Origin: Bizionia sp.
GTDB lineage: Bacteria; Bacteroidota; Bacteroidia; Flavobacteriales; Flavobacteriaceae
Reading direction: 5' to 3'
Assembly: GCA_020631395.1 (NCBI GenBank)
Contig: JAHDHI010000055.1
Span: 1 to 33,855 of the forward strand
DNA length: 33,855 nt
In this document: one piece after another, positions 9,240 through 17,685 of the stretch
How the letters are laid out: each line of letters begins with the position of its first letter
Numbering within the stretch: the first letter of the stretch is position 1
Translations under genes and position numbers: made by a program
The notes under the pieces: model-generated
Told to the model about the DNA's origin: nothing
The model's input: the letters and a program-made list of their open reading frames with translations, nothing else
The model's database searches: none

Positions 9240-10341
9240 TGTTGTCTTTTGATGCTTTGTTCCAAACTTTGATTTTATCTCCCTCTTTTACGCCTTCTTC
9301 CAAGATTTCTACATTTATACCGTCAGACAGCCCCAAAACTACATTTTTCTTTTCAAACTTCCCTTCTTCTTTTTGAATTTCAATATACGGTTTTTCCGTA
9401 ATTCTATTAAACTGAAGCAAGGATTCCTTTATCACCAAAACACTGTCTTTGCTTTCCATTTCTATTTCTGCATTGGCACTGTAACCTGCTCTTATCTTTG
9501 TTGAAGGCTCTACTGTCACGTCTGCCTTGATCGTAAATTGAACTGCCCCATTTTCTTCTTTTCCTTTTGGTGCTACAAATGTCAATTTTGCAGGAAAGTC
9601 CTTTTCGTTTATCGCTCCCAATATAACTTTGATATCTTTTCCTTCTTCTAATTTCCCAACTTCAGCCTCATCTACCTTACCTTCGAAGATCATTTTGCTC
9701 ATATCGGCTATGGTAGCAATCGTAGTTCCCGCATTGAAATTATTGCTCTCTATTACCTGATCTCCTTCTCGAACGGGTATTTCCAAAATGGTTCCAGGAA
9801 TCAATGCAATGATGTTGGTGTTTGCCGAACCACCTCCAGACAACGATCCTCTCTTTATTATTCGGTAGTTATTTTGTGCTTGACTCAAAGACTCATTGGC
9901 TTGGTTCAAAGACAACTCACTGTTTTCGAAATCCTGCTTTGAAATCACTCCTTTGTCAAAAAGCGCCTTGTTTCTATCATATACCGTCTTTGCATTGTTG
10001 TACGCCAACTTTGCTGTAGAAATTTGACCATTGGCTCCAACAAGACTTTGCTCATTTGGTACGACTCTAATCTTAGCGATGACATCTCCTTTCTTTACTA
10101 TGTCTCCTTCTTCTACTAGGATCTTGTCTATGATTCCTGAGATTTGAGGCTTCAATTCTACTTCTTCTTCTGGATTTAGTTTTCCAGTTGCTACTGTCTT
10201 CGTCTTGATAGAAGTATAAAATGGTTCGTCTACCTTAAAATCGACAACAGCTTTGGAATTCGAATCACTAAAATGTTTTAGTACGAACACTAGTGCCAGT
10301 AACAATACTATTCCTAAAATAATTTTAAATGCTTTTTTCAT
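9223..10341 (-). CDS. HlyD/MacA-type periplasmic adaptor protein
   Basis: The 372-residue protein has a single N-terminal membrane anchor (about 4-22). A split lipoyl/barrel-sandwich domain follows (VELKPQISGIIDKILVEEGD near 56-75), then a coiled-coil hairpin (about 95-165) and beta-barrel and membrane-proximal domains. This is the membrane-fusion protein that links the ABC permeases in the inner membrane to the TolC duct. The acidic tail (KDNNDEDE) overlaps the TolC start. A gap of 89 bp separates it from the upstream permease gene, with no clear promoter in it. The exported substrate cannot be read from the sequence. Macrolide-type or peptide export is the family norm. Confidence 0.92.
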   Translation of the reverse strand: MKKAFKIILGIVLLLALVFVLKHFSDSNSKAVVDFKVDEPFYTSIKTKTVATGKLNPEEEVELKPQISGIIDKILVEEGDIVKKGDVIAKIRVVPNEQSLVGANGQISTAKLAYNNAKTVYDRNKALFDKGVISKQDFENSELSLNQANESLSQAQNNYRIIKRGSLSGGGSANTNIIALIPGTILEIPVREGDQVIESNNFNAGTTIATIADMSKMIFEGKVDEAEVGKLEEGKDIKVILGAINEKDFPAKLTFVAPKGKEENGAVQFTIKADVTVEPSTKIRAGYSANAEIEMESKDSVLVIKESLLQFNRITEKPYIEIQKEEGKFEKKNVVLGLSDGINVEILEEGVKEGDKIKVWNKASKDNNDEDE

Positions 10342-10430
10342 TTTCTTGTACTTGTTTTTCTTTGTTGGTTATAAAAATTGCCATCGATTCTTCAAATCCA
10401 CAACCCTTCCTATGTTTATATTGATTGATG

Positions 10431-11672
10431 TTATTCTTCTCGTAATGCGTCTATTGGTTTCACACTGGTTGCTTTAAATGCTGGTATTAGTCCTATTAAA
10501 GTTCCCAAGAAAATTAATATTACCAAGGCAATGAATACAACCCCTATCGACACCGATGCGTTTACCATCCATGCATCATCTCCTTGTCCTATGGTTTTAT
10601 CTATTAATATCAAAATCCAACCTCCACTCAATATTCCGAAAAAACCTGCTAATAACGTAATAAATACAGCTTCTACTATTATTTGCCTTTTAATTTCAAA
10701 TGGAGTTGCTCCTATGGCTCGACGTACTCCAATTTCCTTTGTCCGTTCTTTAACTGTGATAAGCAGTATGTTTCCAATTGCAAATACTCCTGCTATTAAG
10801 GTTGCAATTCCCACAAACCAAGTTAAAAACTGCATCCCCGTCAAAAAACCAGTCATCTTGGCGAATTCCTTACCCAAATTAAAGCTTCCAAAGGCACGTT
10901 TGTCTTCCGGGTGAATCCTGTTCAGGTTTTTAAGCAATAGTTTGGCATCCAATTCTATTTGCTTGATGTCATACTCTGGCTTACCAGTTATCATCATCCA
11001 ACCGATTTCTTCTCCTTGATTGTATATTTGTTGAAACGTCGTAAATGGGATATGGATGTCACTTGTAGGCCCCATATTTACATTTCCATTTTCAAACATC
11101 CCCACAACTTTGAAATTAATGCTGTTTATTCGAATGTATTCACCTATTGGATTTACATCTTTTTCAAACAATTGCTTGTAAATCTCTTCAGAAATGACAG
11201 CTACTTTTCTTCTATCGTCCATATCACTTTGATTAATGAACCTCCCGCGAGCCATTTTCTTTTTTTGTACCTTATCCAATAGTGGGTAATCCCCATTTAT
11301 GGAAAAATTGCCTGATAAAAAATTTCGAACTACTTGTCCTCCATTTTGATTTCTGGGCACCACAAATTCAATTCCATCTACATTTTCTTCTACTTTTTTT
11401 GCGTCTGACAATGATAGACGGACTCTTTTACCTTCTTGAAATCCTTTGAATGGTTTGCTTGTACTCTGTCCCCATACAAAAACACTATTTGTCGCAAAAC
11501 TTCCGAACAACCTATTAAATGAGTTTTCAATCCCTTTTGCAGATCCTAAAAGTCCAATGAGAAGCAATATCCCCCACCATACACCAACCATTGTCAATAC
11601 AGACCTTAGTTTGTTTTTGTTCAAACTATCAAATACTTCTTGCCACGTATCTCTTTCAAATAAAAATTTCAT
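10431..11672 (-). CDS. MacB-type ABC transporter permease (second of a pair)
   Basis: The 413-residue protein has one TM helix near 25-45, a MacB-type periplasmic domain (about 50-250) and a C-terminal FtsX unit with three TM helices. The FtsX unit carries VKERTKEIGVRRAIGATP, and the C terminus is SVKPIDALREE. It lies 3 bp downstream of a related permease gene, so the transporter is probably a heterodimer. MacB-family pumps are mechanotransmitters: ATP hydrolysis in the cytoplasm moves the periplasmic domain and drives substrate through TolC. Confidence 0.93.
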   Translation of the reverse strand: MKFLFERDTWQEVFDSLNKNKLRSVLTMVGVWWGILLLIGLLGSAKGIENSFNRLFGSFATNSVFVWGQSTSKPFKGFQEGKRVRLSLSDAKKVEENVDGIEFVVPRNQNGGQVVRNFLSGNFSINGDYPLLDKVQKKKMARGRFINQSDMDDRRKVAVISEEIYKQLFEKDVNPIGEYIRINSINFKVVGMFENGNVNMGPTSDIHIPFTTFQQIYNQGEEIGWMMITGKPEYDIKQIELDAKLLLKNLNRIHPEDKRAFGSFNLGKEFAKMTGFLTGMQFLTWFVGIATLIAGVFAIGNILLITVKERTKEIGVRRAIGATPFEIKRQIIVEAVFITLLAGFFGILSGGWILILIDKTIGQGDDAWMVNASVSIGVVFIALVILIFLGTLIGLIPAFKATSVKPIDALREE

Positions 11673-11675
11673 AGT

Positions 11676-12905
11676 CTAATCGTCTCTTAATGCTACAATT
11701 GGTTTAATTCTAGATGCCTTCTTTGCGGGTAGATAACCAGCAATGGTTCCTGCTATTATCAAAGTAATCGTAGCTCCGATTACAAGAGATGTACTCACAC
11801 TCGGGTCTTTAATGAAATAGGTTTCCAAACTAGGCCCCACCCAACTCAAAATCCCCGTCCCGGCCAACAATCCCATGTATCCTGCGATCGTCGTTATCAA
11901 TACCGATTCTACCAAAATAAGTGATACGATAGATTTTGGTGAAGCACCCAGTGCTTTTCGGATGCCTATTTCCTTTGTACGTTCTTTCACTATGAAAATC
12001 ATAATGTTGCTTATTCCCACTATACCTGCTATCAAAGTACCGAAGCCTATAACCAAGATTAAAATCCCCAAGCCTGAAGTCATGGTTTCCACACCTTTGT
12101 TTACTTCTGCCATATTACGGATTCTGATTGCTCTTTGGTCATTTGAAGCGACCGAAAAACGGTTCTTCAACTTGTTGGTAATCGTTCTTCCAAATGCCAA
12201 GGCTTGATCATGGTTCATATTGGGATTGTATGTCAAATTTATTTGATCTATATAATCATTACTTCCATATACTTGTTGGGCAGTAGTGACTGGCATATAA
12301 ATCTTACGTTCTTCGTTGTCCCCTCCTTCATCCTCAAAAACACCAACTACCTTATATTGAATGCCATTTAAATTCACGTATTTCCCCAAGGCTGTCGTTT
12401 TCAGAAATAGATCTTCCTCTACCAAACGTCCTATTACGATCACTTTTGTCTTATTATCCAAATCCGATTGGTTTATAAAACGACCTTCGGCCATCAATGT
12501 GTTTTCGAGATATTGATGATCTGGATGGCATGCTCTTACATCGTACGTGTTCTTCTCATTTCTAAAAGAAGCATTTACACTTTTATAGATCCTAGCAGTT
12601 ATGTATTGTACCTTGTCTCCAAATTCGTTCTTCAAGTAGTCGTAATCCTCATTTTTGAATTGAATGCGCCTTCCTGCTTGCATTCCCTTGTGTGCTTTGG
12701 TAGTTCGTCCAGACATGACAAAAATGGAATTCGAGGCATCGTCTACAAATGCATCCGCAAAAGTATTTCCCAACCCATTGGCTATACCGAAAAGAACGGC
12801 AAACAAAAGAATCGCAAAAGCCACGGTAAAACCAGACAACAACGTCCTGGTTCTGTTCATGTTTATGCTTTGAAATATTTCCCTCCAAAGATCCCTATCA
12901 AACAT
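11676..12905 (-). CDS. MacB-type ABC transporter permease (first of a pair)
   Basis: The 409-residue protein is a paralogue of its downstream neighbour with the same plan: an N-terminal TM helix (about 18-45), a periplasmic domain with AEGRFINQSDLDNKTKVIVIG, and three C-terminal TM helices with VKERTKEIGIRKALGASP. It ends in RIKPIVALRDD. The start ATG overlaps the stop of the ATPase gene by 8 bp (ATGTTTGA), which points to translational coupling. Having two different permeases with one separate ATPase is common in Bacteroidota, unlike the fused MacB of enterobacteria. Confidence 0.93.
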   Translation of the reverse strand: MFDRDLWREIFQSINMNRTRTLLSGFTVAFAILLFAVLFGIANGLGNTFADAFVDDASNSIFVMSGRTTKAHKGMQAGRRIQFKNEDYDYLKNEFGDKVQYITARIYKSVNASFRNEKNTYDVRACHPDHQYLENTLMAEGRFINQSDLDNKTKVIVIGRLVEEDLFLKTTALGKYVNLNGIQYKVVGVFEDEGGDNEERKIYMPVTTAQQVYGSNDYIDQINLTYNPNMNHDQALAFGRTITNKLKNRFSVASNDQRAIRIRNMAEVNKGVETMTSGLGILILVIGFGTLIAGIVGISNIMIFIVKERTKEIGIRKALGASPKSIVSLILVESVLITTIAGYMGLLAGTGILSWVGPSLETYFIKDPSVSTSLVIGATITLIIAGTIAGYLPAKKASRIKPIVALRDD

Positions 12906-13599
12906 ATTGCTCTGCTCTTACTTGTTCTACAAAAGAATCTTCCATAATTACACCATCTTTTAAACGTACTATGCGCTTGCACATATTGGCAATGTCCTCT
13001 TCGTGGGTAACCATCAATATGGTCTTTCCTTCATCATTAAGCGATTGAATAAATTCCATTATCTCGTATGATGTTTTCGTATCCAGTGCTCCAGTTGGCT
13101 CATCTGCCAACAACAACTTAGGGTTAGCAGCCAATGCCCTTGCTATGGCCACACGTTGTTTCTGACCTCCAGATAGCTCGTTTGGCAAATGTGTAGCCCA
13201 ATCCCTTAGTCCAACTTTCTCCAAATGAAAAAGTCCTTTTTCAATACGTTCTTTTCGTTTTAATCCTTGATAGTACAATGGCAAAGCGACATTGTCCAAA
13301 GCATTTTTATAATTGATAAGATTGAAGGATTGAAATATGAATCCCAAAAACTTATTCCTATAGATTGCAGCTTTTTTTTCCGTGAGATTCTTAATTGGCA
13401 CATTGTCCAAAATGTATTCTCCTTCATCAGCTTCATCCAACATCCCAATAATATTGAGCAATGTAGACTTACCAGATCCTGAAGACCCCATAATAGCAAC
13501 CATTTCTCCACTTTCAACCGAAAGATCTATCCCTTTCAATACGTGTAGGCTAGAATCTCCTATAGGGTAAGATTTGTGAAGTTTTTTGATTTTTAGCAT
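12898..13599 (-). CDS. ABC transporter ATP-binding protein (LolD/MacB subfamily)
   Basis: The 233-residue ATPase has a complete set of motifs: Walker A GSSGSGKST at 38-46, signature LSGGQKQRVAIARAL, Walker B LLLADEPTGALD, and the switch His in MVTHEED. It is the first gene of the operon ATPase-permease-permease-HlyD-TolC-tsaB, and it powers the pump from the cytoplasmic face. The 141 bp upstream (13600-13740) hold no gene. I could not find a convincing TTG/TAnnTTTG promoter there, although one is expected. Confidence 0.94.
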   Translation of the reverse strand: MLKIKKLHKSYPIGDSSLHVLKGIDLSVESGEMVAIMGSSGSGKSTLLNIIGMLDEADEGEYILDNVPIKNLTEKKAAIYRNKFLGFIFQSFNLINYKNALDNVALPLYYQGLKRKERIEKGLFHLEKVGLRDWATHLPNELSGGQKQRVAIARALAANPKLLLADEPTGALDTKTSYEIMEFIQSLNDEGKTILMVTHEEDIANMCKRIVRLKDGVIMEDSFVEQVRAEQYV

Positions 13600-13740
13600 A
13601 GTTGATGTTTTTTGATTGGCTGTGACTTAACACAATATCAATTAGACTACAAAGGACAAAAAATGTTACAGGAAATGTGTGAATAATATGTTAAAATGAA
13701 TAAAAGTCCCATTAATTGTGATCAAGCAGGCTTTTAAAAC

Positions 13741-13959
13741 TCAATTTTTCGCTTTGAAATAGCGTCTATATATATAATATCCCAAACCGAAAACCAAAAT
13801 ATATGGTATTGACATCAAATACACAATGCCATTGTTTATTCCTTTTGCAGCGCCTTGCCCTTCTTCGTTTTCCAAAACGGCACGGCACATGGCACATTGC
13901 GCCTCGATTGGCAACGCACTGAAAAGCAATATTATCAATATAATCGTTACTTTATTCAC
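13741..13959 (-). CDS. Small membrane protein with CAMC motif in the oxidase assembly cluster
   Basis: This is a 72-residue protein. I place the start at GTG 13957-13959, two bases after the DUF420 stop. An earlier in-frame ATG at 14025 would add 22 residues read out of frame through the end of DUF420. With the GTG start the N terminus is a clean signal peptide (VTIILIILLFSALPIEAQ) followed at once by CAMC (Cys 22 and 25). A second hydrophobic helix lies at about 45-63, with a basic tail (YRRYFKAKN). It belongs to no family I can name. As the last gene after SCO and DUF420, it may bind or reduce copper or haem-site thiols during oxidase assembly, but that is inference from position and the CxxC. 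Confidence 0.75.
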   Translation of the reverse strand: MNKVTIILIILLFSALPIEAQCAMCRAVLENEEGQGAAKGINNGIVYLMSIPYILVFGLGYYIYRRYFKAKN

Positions 13960-13961
13960 TT

Positions 13962-14510
13962 TTAAATATAATATGGTGAAATCATAATATAGACTACGAC
14001 TCCCGTTATTGCAACATACAACCACAAAGGAAACGTTATCCTGGCTATTTTCTTATGGCGCTCAAAGTTTTGGGTTATGGCTCTCACATAGGTTATCAAA
14101 ACAAATGGTATAACAGCCACAGACAATACTATATGTGTCAACAAAATAAAATAATACACATACTTTACGGCTCCTTCTCCTCCAAACTTGGTGGAATCAC
14201 TTGTCATATGATATGCGATGTACATCAACAAAAAAGCCACGGACAGGCTAATGGCAAACTTCATTAGACGTTCATGCAATTTCATGTTCTTTTTTTTGAT
14301 TGCCAAGAACGCAATTATCAAAACGATAGCCGTCGCACCATTTATTGTCGCATAGATTGGGGGCAAAAAGCTCAATGGCTTTACATCGAAACCCAATTCA
14401 CGAAGATTTACACCAAACAAAGCTGCTACGGCCAAAGGGATTATCACGGATAAGGCGACTATCCATTTGTTGTATTTTTTTTCGTTTTGTATGTTTTCTG
14501 GATTGCTCAT
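13962..14510 (-). CDS. DUF420 family membrane protein (YozB-like), oxidase-linked
   Basis: The 182-residue protein has five predicted TM helices (about 17-36, 48-71, 84-103, 118-142 and 157-178) and conserved histidines in or near helices (LHERLMKF, YIAYHM, LLTHIVLS, ERHKKIARITFPLWLYV). DUF420 (COG2322) genes are regularly found beside cytochrome oxidase genes and are thought to help assembly or haem handling, with no proven activity that I know of. It lies 42 bp after the SCO gene and 2 bp before the CAMC protein gene, so it is in the same unit. Confidence 0.88.
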   Translation of the reverse strand: MSNPENIQNEKKYNKWIVALSVIIPLAVAALFGVNLRELGFDVKPLSFLPPIYATINGATAIVLIIAFLAIKKKNMKLHERLMKFAISLSVAFLLMYIAYHMTSDSTKFGGEGAVKYVYYFILLTHIVLSVAVIPFVLITYVRAITQNFERHKKIARITFPLWLYVAITGVVVYIMISPYYI

Positions 14511-14552
14511 TGGTTCTTTTTGCTTTTAAAATACAAAACCTTATGGTTTCGC

Positions 14553-15296
14553 TTATTCGTTCAACAGCTTTTTTATGTCTTCCTTCAACATTGAAATCTC
14601 TTCTTCATTACCATCCTCATCCATTTTCTCTTCTACACTTATCACCCCTTTATAAAATATTTTGGGATTCCCAAAATTATCCGACCTTGAGCGGATGAAT
14701 CCGTTTTTGTCAATCAATGCAAAATCACCTGAGTGTTCGAAACCAGCTTCTACTTCAGTATTGCGCCCTACAAATATGTTAAAACCTACATTAGCCAGAT
14801 CATATATGTCCTTTTCTTCTCCCGTCATCAAATTCCAATTCGGATTCGTCACACCATATCGTGTCGCATAGTCCTTCAAAACTTCTGGCGTATCAATTTC
14901 TGGAGTTATTGTGAAAGATGCAATACCAAAATCGTCTTTTCCTTTAAATGCGTTTTGAACCTCTATTAGGTTCCTATTCATTCTCGGGCAGATGGTTGGA
15001 CAACTCGTAAAGAAAAACTCCACGACATAGACCTTCCCTTTATAATCATCTTGTGTTATGATTTTGCCATATTGATTCGTAAAGCTGAAGTCTGGCACTC
15101 TTTTTTTCTTTCCATTGATCTCTATGAAAGACAAAGCTTCATCATTGGAAAAATTGTTGTCCTGACCAGTACTCATTCGCTCACTTCTACTGATGTCATT
15201 GTTTTTAACCCTGTTTACTATCTTTGGAATAAAGATAATCCCAAATAACAAAATAATGAATGCTATGCCTATGTATGAGTAATTATTCTTTTTCAT
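14553..15296 (-). CDS. SCO1/SenC family copper chaperone for cytochrome oxidase
   Basis: The 247-residue protein has an N-terminal membrane anchor (about 7-26) and a thioredoxin-fold domain. The copper ligands of SCO proteins are all present: Cys 99 and Cys 103 in TSCPTICPRM, and His 188 in EHSGDF. SCO proteins deliver copper to the CuA site of oxidase subunit II or keep its cysteines reduced. The start overlaps the end of the preceding gene by 14 bp. An acidic, low-complexity tail (EDGNEEE) follows the fold. Confidence 0.93.
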   Translation of the reverse strand: MKKNNYSYIGIAFIILLFGIIFIPKIVNRVKNNDISRSERMSTGQDNNFSNDEALSFIEINGKKKRVPDFSFTNQYGKIITQDDYKGKVYVVEFFFTSCPTICPRMNRNLIEVQNAFKGKDDFGIASFTITPEIDTPEVLKDYATRYGVTNPNWNLMTGEEKDIYDLANVGFNIFVGRNTEVEAGFEHSGDFALIDKNGFIRSRSDNFGNPKIFYKGVISVEEKMDEDGNEEEISMLKEDIKKLLNE

Positions 15297-16017
15297 CGGA
15301 TTCGTTTGTTGGTTTTATATCGTCAGCCCTTCTGGAGGTTGAATTGAAATCCCCTTTACGTTTCTCCCTATACTCTGTAAACAACACTCTCATGTCGTCA
15401 GCTCCCATCTTGTTCTTCAATATTGATACTTCGGAGCAGTCATATGCCGTCAAAGGGTAGATTGGCGCGTTCTTTTCCTTTTCCTTCTTTGTTCTATCAT
15501 CCAACCTTCCTCGCTGGTTCAAATTCTTGTCTATTATGAAAACGCTATTGGCACCATAAGTACCATCCAAACGCAAACTCGTTCTTAGACTCTTGAACAG
15601 GCGATTTATGTCACTTTCACTTGCATAGACGAAATGCCAAAATTCCAATGGCTTGTATTTTGTCAATTCCAATTTCAATCGTTCTGCTTCCACTTTTGCT
15701 TCTTGCGGCACAAGCATTACAACTTGAAACTTCTTGAATCCCTTGAACTTGTCGTAAATGAGTTCCTTCAAATTGGAACTTTCTTTGATTTTCGCCTCTG
15801 GATTGCTTCCCAAGAAACCTAGAACAGTTATGTGTCCCTTCAAGACAATTTCCTTATCTTCATTGGAGGGCAAATTTTCTATATCCAGTACTTTTTCCTT
15901 TACCACCTCCAAAGGAGTATAATTGTTTTCTGAAGGAAGAAGCATTAATAAAAAGGCAACAGGGAGGAAGAACAATATCCCTAGGACTATATATTTTTTT
16001 GTTGACTTTGTACTCAT
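15283..16017 (-). CDS. Membrane-anchored, Cys-poor protein upstream of SCO; possible degenerate thioredoxin fold
   Basis: The 244-residue protein has one N-terminal anchor (about 9-28) and a soluble domain. Around residues 65-80 a KGHITVLGFLGSNPEA segment looks like the first strand and active-site loop of a thioredoxin fold without the cysteines. Later, YGANSVFIIDKNLNQRGRLDD resembles the strand pair near the SCO copper-ligand His. Only one Cys is present, in AYDCSEV. The tail is charged. I do not recognise a named family. The 14-bp overlap with SCO suggests they act together, perhaps as a scaffold. The fold assignment is inference from motif order, not from a search. Confidence 0.75.
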   Translation of the reverse strand: MSTKSTKKYIVLGILFFLPVAFLLMLLPSENNYTPLEVVKEKVLDIENLPSNEDKEIVLKGHITVLGFLGSNPEAKIKESSNLKELIYDKFKGFKKFQVVMLVPQEAKVEAERLKLELTKYKPLEFWHFVYASESDINRLFKSLRTSLRLDGTYGANSVFIIDKNLNQRGRLDDRTKKEKEKNAPIYPLTAYDCSEVSILKNKMGADDMRVLFTEYREKRKGDFNSTSRRADDIKPTNESDEKE

Positions 16018-16041
16018 TGGAGTCTATTCTTTATAACATTG

Positions 16042-16049
16042 CAAAAATA
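16042..16049 (-). promoter_or_regulatory. Possible -7 box (TATTTTTG) of the SCO unit
   Basis: On the minus strand TATTTTTG matches TAnnTTTG, 24 nt before the ATG at 16017. It lies in the T-tract of the terminator at 16051-16078 and has no TTG at -33, so it may be a chance match. A new promoter is nevertheless expected just after a terminator. Confidence 0.3.
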
Positions 16050-16050
16050 A

Positions 16051-16078
16051 AAAAGGTGGTTTAAATAAACCACCTTTT
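16051..16078 (-). terminator. Rho-independent terminator after cox4
   Basis: A perfect inverted repeat: 13-bp arms (16051-16063 and 16066-16078) around two bases, with GGTGG/CCACC at the core. On the minus strand it is followed by TTTTTATTTTTG. It starts 31 bp after the cox4 stop and separates the oxidase-subunit unit from the SCO unit. Confidence 0.85.
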
Positions 16079-16108
16079 CTTTATGTTTAACACCTAATCA
16101 TCCAGTGT

Positions 16109-16489
16109 CTAAAAATCTTTTTTGACATATCCATTGGTATATACGCTTTCTATGTAACCTCCTTCTTGCAACAAGATGAATACAAGGTAACAAATTAGGA
16201 ATATTGCAGTCCAAACAACCATACGTCTCAAACTTTTGGTTTCGTCACGCATATGCATAAAATCCCAAGTAATGTAATATGCCTTTACTATCGTTAGTAT
16301 GATGAATATCCAATTAAGTCCTTTCATTCCCAAAACTTGAGTCATCAACGATTCTGGCTTGTATATACCCAATACTACTTCTATGGCAGTAATTATACTT
16401 AAGAAAATTAAAACTCCCCAGATCTTCTGAGTATTCGATTTAAACTTGATTAAACCTTGAAATATTGCTAATTTATGTTCGTGTGCCAT
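16109..16489 (-). CDS. Cytochrome c oxidase subunit IV family protein
   Basis: The 126-residue protein has three TM helices (about 23-42, 53-72 and 88-107), with GMKGLNWIFIILTIVKAYY and DFMHMRDETKSLR between and after helix 2. These features fit the small subunit IV of caa3-type oxidases (COX4/CyoD-like). It sits in the inner membrane and helps stability or assembly. It follows the insert-bearing subunit III gene by 58 bp and ends just before the strong terminator, so it is the last gene of the ctaB-cox3-cox3-cox4 unit. Confidence 0.88.
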   Translation of the reverse strand: MAHEHKLAIFQGLIKFKSNTQKIWGVLIFLSIITAIEVVLGIYKPESLMTQVLGMKGLNWIFIILTIVKAYYITWDFMHMRDETKSLRRMVVWTAIFLICYLVFILLQEGGYIESVYTNGYVKKDF

Positions 16490-16547
16490 TTTTTTAATCT
16501 TGTATTTTTAATTCCTTTAAATTGGACTTATTATCTTATCTATGAAA

Positions 16548-17546
16548 TTATACCAGGTAGAAGAATGTGAATACAAATACCCATACCAAATCGACAAAGT
16601 GCCAGTACAGTCCAACTTTCTCCACCATTTCGTAACTTCTACGCTTTTCATAAGTTCCCAATATGACATTGAAGAAAATAATGATGTTGATAACCACTCC
16701 TGAGAATACGTGAAATCCATGAAACCCAGTTATGAAGAAAAAGAAATCTGCAAACAAAGGCGATCCATATTCATTTACGTGAAGGTTTGCTCCTTTCACA
16801 TACAACTTCCCATTTTCTTTTATTTGCTTAAGTCCTTCTTCTCTTGTCAATACCGTCTTCTCTCCTTTTTCATTTATAATTTGATTTCTCACATAGACAT
16901 TGCTGTGAGATTCCAAACCTGCATATATCTCATCTACCGTGAATTCTGGCAAAGTTCCCTCCGAAACAAACCACAATCCATTCTTTCTTTCGTGTTGCAC
17001 TCTTTCCGTAGGCGAAGCCTTTGCAAAATCTGCTACAGCTACACGTTTAAATTTTTGCTCTCCATCGACATCTACATATTCTCCAAACTGCAATATGTTT
17101 CCTCCTTTGGTTTGTACAGCTCCAAAATCTCCTTTGATGAATGTCCCCCACTCCCAAGCCTGAGAGCCTACGAATATAAGACCGCCTATCACAGTCAAGA
17201 ACATGTACCAAGTCACCGCCTTCTTCTTCATATGGTGACCAGCGTCTACCGCCAATACCATCGTTACAGAAGACATAATCAATATGAATGTCATAAAAGC
17301 GACATATATCATTGGATAATTTCCATGAAAAAACGGAACGTGCGTAAACACCTCGTCGGCTATTGGCCAAGAATCGATAAATTTAAACCTAGAAAATCCA
17401 TAAGCGGCCAAGAAACCTGAGAATGTCAAAGCATCCGATACGATAAAAAACCACATCATCATTTTACCATAACTCGCCTTTAGAGGTTCATTTCCCCCTC
17501 CCCAAGTTTTACCTTCTGTTCCAGTATTTTCAACTGTAGTATTCAT
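16548..17546 (-). CDS. Cytochrome c oxidase subunit III with long internal insert
   Basis: The protein is 332 residues, longer than the usual 195-270. The subunit III framework is clear: MMMWFFIVSDALTFSGFLAAYG at 29-50, QAWEWGTFI at 129-137, FFFFITGFHGFHVFSGV at 268-284 and VGLYWHFVDLVWVFVFTFFY at 311-330. Between the helix ending near 137 and the one starting near 264 lies a hydrophilic insert of about 125 residues (for example ASPTERVQHERKNG). In standard subunit III this loop is short. By topology the insert should be a periplasmic loop, but I have not proved this. It lies next to a second, normal-length subunit III gene, and the pair may be distinct subunits of one complex. Confidence 0.9.
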   Translation of the reverse strand: MNTTVENTGTEGKTWGGGNEPLKASYGKMMMWFFIVSDALTFSGFLAAYGFSRFKFIDSWPIADEVFTHVPFFHGNYPMIYVAFMTFILIMSSVTMVLAVDAGHHMKKKAVTWYMFLTVIGGLIFVGSQAWEWGTFIKGDFGAVQTKGGNILQFGEYVDVDGEQKFKRVAVADFAKASPTERVQHERKNGLWFVSEGTLPEFTVDEIYAGLESHSNVYVRNQIINEKGEKTVLTREEGLKQIKENGKLYVKGANLHVNEYGSPLFADFFFFITGFHGFHVFSGVVINIIIFFNVILGTYEKRRSYEMVEKVGLYWHFVDLVWVFVFTFFYLV

Positions 17547-17574
17547 ATAATCTAATTAGTTATTAAAAGTGGCA

Positions 17575-17582
17575 CAAAAATA
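17575..17582 (-). promoter_or_regulatory. Possible internal -7 box (TATTTTTG) before the long cox3
   Basis: TATTTTTG on the minus strand lies 28 nt before the ATG at 17546, within the 139-bp gap between the two cox3 genes. No TTG is at the right distance and the region is T-rich, so this is weak. Confidence 0.25.
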
Positions 17583-17685
17583 ATCATTTTATCTATCTAA
17601 AAAAACATCGTTTGACTAATTTTTAAATAGTCCGTGAAATGTTTCTGACAATGGCCTTTAACTCCATAAAAAAAGAAGTCAAAAC

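Noticed and set aside
13600-13740. Possible terminator or small gene between the CAMC protein and the ABC operon
   Set aside because: Only a poor AAAAG/CTTTT pairing with mismatches was seen, and no ORF of useful length.
13960-14025. ATG start at 14025 for the CAMC protein
   Set aside because: It would overlap the DUF420 end by 64 bp and hide the signal peptide. GTG at 13957-13959 gives a clean N terminus.
16710-17420. Plus-strand ORF of 236 codons across the long cox3 gene
   Set aside because: It is antisense to clear subunit III helices and its translation has no recognisable domain.
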